Assembly (NCBI GenBank): GCA_910584605.1
Contig: CAJUAW010000023.1
Coordinates: 1 to 20,099, forward strand
DNA: 20,099 nt
Source: an uncultured Oscillospiraceae bacterium
Lineage (GTDB): Bacteria > Bacillota_A > Clostridia > Oscillospirales > Oscillospiraceae
Direction: 5' to 3'
The notes under the pieces were generated by a model. It ran no database searches. It saw nothing but the letters and a program-made list of their open reading frames with translations, and was not told where the DNA came from. Shown piece by piece: positions 14,819 through 20,099 of the stretch (positions within the stretch are counted from its first letter, which is position 1; every line of letters starts with the position of its first letter). The translations under genes were made by a program, and so were the position numbers.

Positions 14819-16195
14819 TTACGGATTATACCGGTAAAATTCCTCGTTTTCCCAGGCGGCCCGCTGGGCTTCGGGGGTGAGCTGGATGCCCAGCATGGCG
14901 TCCAGCAGCTCATAGCCGTCCTGGGGGACGGGGACCACCGGCACCCCCAGCTCCCGTTCCACATCGGCCGTGGATACGTCGTCCAGAAAGACGTTCTCCC
15001 CGGACCGGAGCATATTGGCGGGGATGAGGAGCCGCTCTCCCAGATCCCGGCCCCGGAGCTGGTCAATGAGGTCCCCTCCGGTGACCAGCCCGGCCACGGT
15101 GATGGTCTCGCCAAAAAAGTGGTTGACAATGGGATAGACGGTTCCTCTTATTGTATCACATTTTTCCTTGGCCTGCGCCACCAATTTTGCCAAAAATGGG
15201 GCGGCGGACACTCCCGTGGCGATGGAGAAGGGGACCGCGCCCTCCAGCTCTGACCGCTCCATCAGGTCCAACGCCCTGGAAAACTCCCGCGACAGCAGGG
15301 TGAGCATCCCCACCCCGTTGTCCAACTGGGTGAAGTCCTCAAAGTAGTCCTCGCCGGGCAAGTCCTGTCCGGCCAGCAGGTAGAACTCGTCGGAGCACCA
15401 CACCAGTCTGGTCCCATACTCCTCCAGGCGCTTTTGCGCAAAAGCCTCCACCTGGCCCACCAGGGCGGCGGCCGTCTCTTTGCGGTAGGTTTGCAGCGGG
15501 TAGAGCCCCTCCCGGTATTTGGTCACCCCCACTGGCACCACAGAGATGCTGTTCACCGCCGGATACATGGCGGCCAGGTCCTTCAGGGTTTTGTCCAGGG
15601 CGGGGCCGTCGTTGATGCCGGGGCAGGAGACGATCTGGCAGTTCATGGTGATGTGGGCTTGCGCGAACCGCTCCATGATGTCGATGCCCTCTCCGGCCCT
15701 GGGGTTGTTCAGCAGTTCCGCCCGCAGAGTCCGGTCGGTGGTGTGGACGGAGATGTTGATGGGGGAGATGCGCAGGTCGATGATCCGCTGCACCTCCCGG
15801 GGGGAGAGATTGGTGAGCGTGAGGTAGTTGCCCAGCAGGAAGGACAGCCGTGCGTCGTCGTCCTTGAAGTAGAGGCTCTTCCGCATCCCCGGAGGCATCT
15901 GGTCCACAAAGCAGAAGATGCAGCGGTTGGCGCAGGACCGGGCCCGGTCCATGAGATAGGTCTCAAACTCCAGCCCCAGGTCCTCCCCCTCGCGCTTGCG
16001 CACCCGGAGGGAGCGGACCGCTCCCTCCGGCCCCTTGAGGGTCAGCTCCAGCCGGGGGTCGTAGCTGTAGAACTTGTAGTCCAGCACGTCCACAACAGCA
16101 TGGCCGTTGATGTGGGTCAGCGTCTCTCCGGCGCGGACCCCGGCCCGGTGAGCCGGACTGCGGGGGTCCACCGATTTCACGGCGGTCATGCTCAT
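14819..16195 (-). CDS. DUF512 family radical SAM/PDZ protein
   Basis: A 458-residue protein. Residues 1-70 resemble a PDZ domain (SPAHRAGVRAGETLTHING). It is followed by the cysteine motif C88-x3-C92-x2-C95 in SCANRCIFC, which would ligate a radical SAM 4Fe-4S cluster, then a partial TIM barrel and the C-terminal DUF512 region. The family sits beside der in many Clostridia, but its reaction is not known. AAGGAGGTG (16201-16209) is five bases before ATG 16195 and lies inside the last codons of the 50-aa gene upstream, with which the start overlaps (ATGA). Longer open frame upstream of 16195 is not used. der starts 14 bases downstream. Confidence 0.93.
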   Translation of the reverse strand: MSMTAVKSVDPRSPAHRAGVRAGETLTHINGHAVVDVLDYKFYSYDPRLELTLKGPEGAVRSLRVRKREGEDLGLEFETYLMDRARSCANRCIFCFVDQMPPGMRKSLYFKDDDARLSFLLGNYLTLTNLSPREVQRIIDLRISPINISVHTTDRTLRAELLNNPRAGEGIDIMERFAQAHITMNCQIVSCPGINDGPALDKTLKDLAAMYPAVNSISVVPVGVTKYREGLYPLQTYRKETAAALVGQVEAFAQKRLEEYGTRLVWCSDEFYLLAGQDLPGEDYFEDFTQLDNGVGMLTLLSREFSRALDLMERSELEGAVPFSIATGVSAAPFLAKLVAQAKEKCDTIRGTVYPIVNHFFGETITVAGLVTGGDLIDQLRGRDLGERLLIPANMLRSGENVFLDDVSTADVERELGVPVVPVPQDGYELLDAMLGIQLTPEAQRAAWENEEFYRYNP

Positions 16196-16344
16196 GGGCG
16201 CACCTCCTTCAGGACAGCCTGGTGCATGGAGGACGGTCCGGGAGCCGGCATAGCCGGTTTGCCCCGGCTCCATTCATACCAGACATCGCCATCCCAGGAC
16301 CGTAAACCGGCATCGGGACAGGGTGTTTCCTGGGGCAGTGCCAT
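16192..16344 (-). CDS. 50-residue small protein coupled to DUF512 gene
   Basis: An easily missed gene with strong signals. AAGGAGTG (16351-16358, minus strand) is six bases before ATG 16344, and a sigma-A promoter lies just upstream. It ends in TGA overlapping the DUF512 ATG by four bases, and its last codons (Lys-Glu-Val) contain the DUF512 ribosome site. The protein begins MALPQETPCPD, has three tryptophans within WDGDVWYEW (17-25), is proline-rich (PAMPAPGP) and ends VLKEVRP. There is no membrane helix or signal peptide. It might be a functional microprotein or a leader peptide whose translation opens the DUF512 start. I do not recognise a family. Confidence 0.72.
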   Translation of the reverse strand: MALPQETPCPDAGLRSWDGDVWYEWSRGKPAMPAPGPSSMHQAVLKEVRP

Positions 16345-16373
16345 ACGTCTCACTCCTTTTTGCATGTCTCTCT

Positions 16374-16403
16374 ATTATACCACAGCCGGCCGGAGGATTT
16401 CAA
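16374..16403 (-). promoter_or_regulatory. Sigma-A promoter of the DUF512-der-plsY-gpsA operon
   Basis: On the minus strand, TTGAAA (16398-16403) and a perfect TATAAT (16374-16379) are 18 bases apart. Transcription would begin near 16367, about 23 bases before the 50-aa gene, making that gene the first of the operon. Confidence 0.8.
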
Positions 16404-16429
16404 GCCTGCGGCCTGGGAGGAGGGCGGGG

Positions 16430-16457
16430 ACAGCGGGGGGCGTTCCGGCATAGGATG
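16430..16457 (+). promoter_or_regulatory. Possible mother-cell sporulation (sigma-K/E type) promoter
   Basis: AC at 16430-16431, a 17-base spacer, and CATAGGATG at 16449-16457 resemble sigma-K (AC then CATAnnnTA) or sigma-E -10 sequences. No sigma-A promoter is visible before the gene at 16505. Such short motifs occur by chance, so the call rests mainly on the cell-wall content of the genes downstream. Confidence 0.35.
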
Positions 16458-16504
16458 AAGCGGACGGCAGGACTCAGCAGAGAACTGCCGCAGGAGGTAT
16501 TTAC

Positions 16505-16906
16505 ATGCAAGCAACAGGAACCTTAAGCGTCCGGGTGTACACCTCCCAGGCGCAGATCCCCCTGGAGGGGGCCACCGTGGTGGTGGCCGCGCCGGGGGAG
16601 GAGGGCAAATATAAGCTGCTCTCCATCCAGAACACGGACAGCAGCGGACAGATTTGCCCGGTGACCATCGACGCCCCCGCCCTGGGGGAGAGCACCTCCC
16701 CCGGCGGACTGCCTGGGACAGGGCGCCCCTTCGCCCTGTGCGATGTGTGGGCGGAGCAGCCGGGCTATGCCATGCTCCAGGTGGCGGGGGTGCAGATCTT
16801 CCCCGATGTGGAGACCCTGCAGGCCATGGAGCTCATCCCCCTGCCCCAGGGGCTGTGCAGCCTTCAGCAGCGGGACGAGCGGGATATCCCCTCCCAGAGC
16901 CTGTGA
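16505..16906 (+). CDS. Small beta-sandwich (carboxypeptidase-regulatory-like) protein
   Basis: A 133-residue protein. Residues 4-60 (GTLSVRVYTSQAQIPLEGATV, then a TDSSGQ turn) have the pattern of a carboxypeptidase regulatory-like or CnaB-type beta-sandwich, a fold often found in surface proteins. The second half (YAMLQVAGVQIFPDVETLQ) completes the sheet with LIPLPQG. There is no signal peptide, which would fit assembly from the mother-cell cytoplasm onto a spore or a cytoplasmic role. AGGAGG at 16492-16497 is seven bases before the ATG. The next gene starts ten bases after its stop. Role unknown; a spore-envelope part is inferred from the neighbours. Confidence 0.82.
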   Translation: MQATGTLSVRVYTSQAQIPLEGATVVVAAPGEEGKYKLLSIQNTDSSGQICPVTIDAPALGESTSPGGLPGTGRPFALCDVWAEQPGYAMLQVAGVQIFPDVETLQAMELIPLPQGLCSLQQRDERDIPSQSL

Positions 16907-16916
16907 GGGGGACGCC

Positions 16917-18173
16917 ATGCCCATTATCATTCCATATGTCCCCCGCACCATCACGGTACACCTGGGCCTGCCCAGCCAGTGGGCGGAGAACGTGACCGTC
17001 GCCTTCCCCGATTACGTGAAGAACGTGGCTTCCAGCGAGATCTACCCCACCTGGGAGCCCGCCGCCATCCGGGCCAACATCCTGGCCATCATCTCCTTCG
17101 CCCTGAACCGGGTGTATACGGAGTTCTACCCCAGCCAGGGCTACGACTTCCAGATCACCTCCACCACCCAGTACGACCAGGCGTTCGTCCGGGGCCGGAA
17201 CATTTTTGAGAACATCAGCCAGGTGGTGGACGAGATTTTTAACGACTATATCCGCCGCAAGGGCTTTGTGGAGCCTCTGATCGCCAAATTCTGCAACGGC
17301 ACCACCTCCCAATGCGACGGCCTGTCCCAGTGGGGCAGCCAGGAACTGGCCCAGCAGGGATACAACTCCATGGATATCCTGTACCACTACTACGGCAGTG
17401 ATATCGAGCTGGTGGTGGACGCCCCCATTCAGGACCTGACCTCCTCCTATCCCGGCACCCCTCTGCGGCGGGGGTCGGCGGGGCCGGATGTGGCGGTGGT
17501 CCAGGCCATGCTCAACCGCATCTCTCAAAATTACCCGGCCATCCCCAAGGTGCCCGCCACCGGGGCCTTCGGGGAGGCCACCGAGACCTCCGTGCGCACC
17601 TTCCAGAGCATCTTCAGCCTGGCGGTGGACGGGGTGGTGGGCAAGGCCACCTGGTACAAGATGGTGTACCTCTATGTGGGGGTGCTCCAGCTGGCGGAGC
17701 TGGTGAGTAAGGGCCAGACCTACTACGCCGTTCAGTTCCAGTTCCCCGGCAACCTGGAGGAGGGGGACGCCGGAGCGGAGGTGGAGGTTTTGCAGTATAT
17801 GCTGTCCCTGCTGGCCCAGTTTTCCGACACCCTGTACGCCCCGGCCATGGACGGCCAGTTCGGCCCGGTCACCGGCCGTGCGGTGCGCACCTATCAGAAT
17901 TGGGCCGGGATCACCCCCACCGGCCTGGTGGACGAACGGACCTGGAACTCCATCTACGACAGCTTTGTCACCGCCAACTACTCCCTCAGCCGGGACACCG
18001 TGCGGGCCCAGTCCCTGGGGGAGAACGCCGTCCCGGTTCTGGCGGCGGCCGCCCCGGTCCAGCCGCCGGACCGCTGGGCGGATACCCCCCGGCTGGGCCA
18101 GTACCAGGGCAGTCCCCTGAAGCCGGGCCAGGCGGACGGCGGAGCAAACGGAAGGAGAGGAGTGAGCGTATGA
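16917..18173 (+). CDS. SpoIID-like protein with two peptidoglycan-binding domains
   Basis: A 418-residue protein. Residues about 30-168 resemble a shortened SpoIID/LytB domain: AIRANILAIISFALNR (50-65), then GLSQWGSQELAQQGYNSMDIL and YHYYG (135-160), the classic SQ-G-A-x-A ending. Two PG_binding_1 domains follow, near 183-250 (GAFGEATETSVRTFQ, VDGVVGKATW) and 283-350 (DGQFGPVTGRAVRTYQ, TGLVDERTW). A proline/glycine-rich tail ends the protein. SpoIID proteins are lytic transglycosylases of sporulating cells. Here the usual Glu of the E-A-L-K-A-Q motif seems to be Ala49, and a Cys126/Cys133 pair is present. No signal peptide is seen. GAGGGGG precedes ATG 16917; the stop overlaps the next start (ATGA). 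Confidence 0.85.
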   Translation: MPIIIPYVPRTITVHLGLPSQWAENVTVAFPDYVKNVASSEIYPTWEPAAIRANILAIISFALNRVYTEFYPSQGYDFQITSTTQYDQAFVRGRNIFENISQVVDEIFNDYIRRKGFVEPLIAKFCNGTTSQCDGLSQWGSQELAQQGYNSMDILYHYYGSDIELVVDAPIQDLTSSYPGTPLRRGSAGPDVAVVQAMLNRISQNYPAIPKVPATGAFGEATETSVRTFQSIFSLAVDGVVGKATWYKMVYLYVGVLQLAELVSKGQTYYAVQFQFPGNLEEGDAGAEVEVLQYMLSLLAQFSDTLYAPAMDGQFGPVTGRAVRTYQNWAGITPTGLVDERTWNSIYDSFVTANYSLSRDTVRAQSLGENAVPVLAAAAPVQPPDRWADTPRLGQYQGSPLKPGQADGGANGRRGVSV

Positions 18174-18748
18174 ATGCAGATCTAGGGCAGGAGCTGCTGG
18201 AGCGGGAGATGCTGGCCAATCCGGTGAGCAGCCTGCAGTATATGCTGCGCCAGCTGTCAGCGACCTATCAATTTCTCCCCCGGCTGGTGGTGGACGGGGT
18301 GTTTGGCGAGCGCACCCTGGAGGCGGTGATGCGCTTTCAGCGGGAGGCGGGCCTGCCCGTGACCGGCGTTGTGGACCAGGCCACCTGGAACGCCATCCGG
18401 GACGCCTGGCTGTCCCAGCAGCCCAAGACCAGCTACTCCCGGGCCACCCGGATCTTCCCCTCGGAGGGCATCCAGGTCCACGAGGGGGAGACCAAGGAGT
18501 ATCTGATCGTCCCGCAGACCATGTTCAATATCCTGGCCAAGCAGTTTGAGGGCATCGCCCCCTGTGAGGCGGACGGCTGCAACGGTCCCGCCTCGGCGGA
18601 AAACATCCGCTGGCTGCAAAAAGCGGCGGGCCTGCCCCAGACGGGGTGCATGGATACCGCCACCTGGGACGCCCTGTCCCACCTCTACGAGATCTTCGTG
18701 GTCCAGGACATCGACTGCATCCCGGAATTCACCGGCGGCTGGGGCTGA
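18170..18748 (+). CDS. Double peptidoglycan-binding domain protein
   Basis: A 192-residue protein with two PG_binding_1 modules and no catalytic domain. The first covers about 19-80 (VDGVFGERTLEAVMRFQREAG, then GVVDQATWNAI). The second covers about 108-173 and is more divergent (NIRWLQKAAGLPQTGCMDTATW), with cysteines at 132, 137, 160 and 183. There is no signal peptide. Its start is coupled to the preceding gene by the ATGA overlap, with AAGGAGAGGAG upstream. It likely binds cortex or wall peptidoglycan together with the SpoIID-like protein; this is inferred from domain content and position. Confidence 0.88.
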   Translation: MNADLGQELLEREMLANPVSSLQYMLRQLSATYQFLPRLVVDGVFGERTLEAVMRFQREAGLPVTGVVDQATWNAIRDAWLSQQPKTSYSRATRIFPSEGIQVHEGETKEYLIVPQTMFNILAKQFEGIAPCEADGCNGPASAENIRWLQKAAGLPQTGCMDTATWDALSHLYEIFVVQDIDCIPEFTGGWG

Positions 18749-18754
18749 AAAAAA

Positions 18755-18781
18755 CCGCCCGTCCCAAACTGGGGCGGGCGG
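18755..18781. terminator. Terminator between convergent genes
   Basis: An 11-bp GC-rich stem (18755-18765 with 18771-18781, one G-U pair) with a five-base loop. On the minus strand seven T residues follow, giving a strong terminator for the 61-aa gene; on the plus strand the hairpin has no T-run and is weaker for the peptidoglycan-binding gene. Confidence 0.88.
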
Positions 18782-18788
18782 TCCGCGC

Positions 18789-18974
18789 TTACAGGGACGC
18801 GCTGGGCAGGTTGTCCACAAAGGCCCGCAGCTGGGCCTGGCTGGTCATCTGCCCCATCTGGAGCAGGATGGCGCTGCGCTGTTCCGGAGTGCAGCGGTCG
18901 TAGTAGGCGGCGGCCTGGGGGTTCTTTTGCAGCAGCTCCCCGAAGGTCACCGCCGCGTTCATGTTGACGTCCAT
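18789..18974 (-). CDS. 61-residue small protein of unknown function
   Basis: A small, mostly helical, soluble protein. It has FGELLQKNPQAAAYYDRCTP in the middle and EQRSAILLQMGQMTSQAQLR after it, rich in Gln and Met, suggesting two or three amphipathic helices. GAGGTGA (18980-18986, minus strand) lies a few bases before ATG 18974; a TTG one codon earlier is an alternative. It ends at a strong terminator shared with the convergent cell-wall cluster and appears to be a single-gene unit. I do not recognise a family. Confidence 0.7.
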   Translation of the reverse strand: MDVNMNAAVTFGELLQKNPQAAAYYDRCTPEQRSAILLQMGQMTSQAQLRAFVDNLPSASL

Positions 18975-19128
18975 CAAATCACCTCGACGTCAGTATGCCC
19001 CGCCAAGGAGGGGATGATACCATCAAATTCACCCTTTTTCCTCGCGTGTCGGTAAACGCCTGTAACTTGTTTCGATCATTCACAGGACAGAACGGGCGGC
19101 TGCACGATCAAGCGGCGTGCCTTGCTCC

Positions 19129-19704
19129 TTAATAGGTGTGGTCGCAGACCTCTTTGATCTTGGCCTGGATGACTTTCAGGTCCTCGAAGGTCTCGGGCCG
19201 GCGGCGGGGGTCCCGGAGGATGGCGGCGGGGTGGAACAGGGCGGTCATCCACACGCCGTTCCGCTCAAACCACTGCCCGTGCTCCCTGGTAATCTTGAAG
19301 TCCTCCTTGATGATCTTGCAGGCGGAGATGCGGCCCAGGCAGATGATGATCTTGGGCCGGAGCAGGGCCGCCTGACTGCGCAGATAGTCGATGCAGGCCT
19401 CCTGCTCGGTGTTCAGGGGGTCCCGGTTTTTGGGCGGACGGCACTTGACCATGTTGGCGATGTACACGTTCTTTTCCCGGCTCAGATCGATCATTTCCAG
19501 CATATCGTCCAGCAGCTTGCCCCCGCGGCCCACGAAGGGCAGACCCTGCAGGTCCTCGTTCTCGCCGGGCCCCTCGCCGATGCACAGGATCTCAGCGTCC
19601 CGGGGACCGGTGCCGAAGACCACATTGGTGCGGGTGTCTGCCAAGGCGCATTTCTGACAGGACAGGCAGGCTTGTTCCAGTTCCTGCCAATTGTTGTAAA
19701 GCAT
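19129..19704 (-). CDS. Family 4 uracil-DNA glycosylase
   Basis: A 191-residue DNA repair enzyme that removes uracil from DNA. Motif A is GEGPGENED (43-51) and motif B is HPAAILR (158-164). The 4Fe-4S cluster ligands typical of family 4 are Cys13 and Cys16 (CLSC), with Cys88 (VKCRPP) and Cys104 (EACIDYL). Length is normal. ATG 19704 has GGAGG about eight bases upstream; open frame further upstream lacks a start signal. It seems to be monocistronic, with an extended -10 promoter (19768-19776). Such enzymes were once annotated as phage SPO1 DNA polymerase-related proteins. Confidence 0.95.
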   Translation of the reverse strand: MLYNNWQELEQACLSCQKCALADTRTNVVFGTGPRDAEILCIGEGPGENEDLQGLPFVGRGGKLLDDMLEMIDLSREKNVYIANMVKCRPPKNRDPLNTEQEACIDYLRSQAALLRPKIIICLGRISACKIIKEDFKITREHGQWFERNGVWMTALFHPAAILRDPRRRPETFEDLKVIQAKIKEVCDHTY

Positions 19705-19767
19705 AGCGTTTCCTCCGATCTTGATTGGCGTCCGCCCTGGGAGCGGCGGGATTCGACCGATTGGTAC

Positions 19768-19776
19768 AGTATACCA
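19768..19776 (-). promoter_or_regulatory. Extended -10 promoter for the uracil-DNA glycosylase gene
   Basis: On the minus strand TGG-TATACT forms an extended -10 element, about 65 bases before the start codon. No good -35 box is seen, which is tolerated when TGn is present. Confidence 0.55.
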
Positions 19777-20055
19777 CAATCCGGCGGGCCGGGAAAGGCT
19801 TTTTGACGGAAAAAATCCAACTCAAAAAAATATTTTCAACTTTTTTTCGGATTTCCAACCGAAGGGTCCGGCGGAAATCCGCCGCAGGGGGTACAAGATG
19901 TTGATGAAAATGTGAAGAATCTAACACATATCTTGTACGGCCCGACCCAAAAGTTAAGTTCCGCCGGGGAATAGAACATGCGTTTTGAAAACAAAATTCG
20001 CAAGTTTTTTGTAGAAATTGGAGAGTTTGAGGCAAAATCAACAGAAAAAAACCTC
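19777..20055. other. AT-richer intergenic region without convincing genes
   Basis: This stretch has more A/T runs than the rest of the window. It holds a small CGGCGGA/TCCGCCG hairpin (19869-19884) without a T-run, an inverted repeat (19891-19938), and runs of T or A. No reading frame has a ribosome site or a recognisable protein. Confidence 0.6.
19891..19938. repeat. Inverted repeat GTACAAGAT/ATCTTGTAC
   Basis: Two perfect 9-base arms (19891-19899 and 19930-19938) flank a 30-base AT-rich spacer. It could be a pair of regulator sites or an RNA stem; no T-run follows, so it is not a terminator. Confidence 0.6.
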
Positions 20056-20084
20056 TTGCTTTTTATGTCAACAGCATTTATACT
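20056..20084 (+). promoter_or_regulatory. Sigma-A promoter reading out of the window
   Basis: TTGCTT (20056-20061) and TATACT (20079-20084) are 17 bases apart. The downstream gene lies beyond the right edge. Confidence 0.6.
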
Positions 20085-20099
20085 GGAGAGGCTGAGTGG

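Noticed and set aside
16196..16273. N-terminal extension of the DUF512 protein
   Set aside because: The extension has no ribosome site, while 16195 has AAGGAGGTG; the same DNA encodes the 50-aa gene in another frame.
15434..16453. A 339-codon plus-strand open frame over the DUF512 gene
   Set aside because: It is antisense to clear radical SAM motifs and lacks a start signal.
19869..19884. CGGCGGA/TCCGCCG hairpin as a terminator
   Set aside because: No T-run follows on either strand and no gene ends there.
19592..20041. A 149-codon minus-strand open frame upstream of the uracil-DNA glycosylase
   Set aside because: It overlaps the glycosylase start out of frame, crosses the promoter and shows no recognisable protein features.

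Overview
The window is GC-rich, tightly packed DNA from a low-branching Firmicute. A T-box riboswitch, endospore-type cell-wall proteins, an SLH-anchored exoprotein, sigma-A promoters and strong AGGAGG ribosome sites all point to Clostridia. The high GC content and gene set suggest an Oscillospiraceae-like gut anaerobe (Flavonifractor/Lawsonibacter type); this placement is inference, not a database match. No mobile element, CRISPR array, tRNA or rRNA is visible.

Left part (1-2000): a coenzyme A block. The start of coaBC (minus strand, cut by the window edge) is divergent from an ECF-transporter S component (probable pantothenate uptake) followed by coaX, type III pantothenate kinase. Two back-to-back sigma-A promoters lie between them.

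T-box operon (1996-9690, plus strand): a consensus promoter whose -35 overlaps the coaX stop codon drives a complete T-box leader with mutually exclusive antiterminator and terminator. Behind it, with only a few bases between genes, come three small two-helix membrane proteins of YcxB type, valS, a secreted SLH/metallopeptidase/discoidin protein and an iron-sulfur aldo-keto reductase. The run ends at a bidirectional terminator. The layout implies that uncharged tRNA-Val controls all six genes.

Minus-strand operon (16403 down to 9663): a sigma-A promoter, a previously easy-to-miss 50-aa gene, a DUF512 radical-SAM/PDZ protein, der, plsY, gpsA, an AlaX-type alanyl-tRNA editing protein, a guanylate-kinase-like P-loop protein and a 71-aa small protein. 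Stops and starts overlap or nearly touch for most of it, except a structured 89-base gap between plsY and gpsA. It mixes ribosome assembly (Der), phospholipid synthesis (PlsY, GpsA) and translation quality control (AlaX).

Right part (16430-20099): a plus-strand three-gene cluster (beta-sandwich protein, SpoIID-like protein with two peptidoglycan-binding domains, double peptidoglycan-binding protein), probably spore or cell-wall related and possibly read from a mother-cell sigma promoter. A convergent 61-aa gene shares its terminator. A family 4 uracil-DNA glycosylase follows on the minus strand, then about 300 bases of AT-richer non-coding DNA with an inverted repeat and a promoter pointing out of the window.

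The best candidates for something undescribed are the three tandem YcxB-like proteins and the surface peptidase under T-box control, the 50-aa gene coupled to DUF512, and the SpoIID-like protein that seems to lack the catalytic glutamate.
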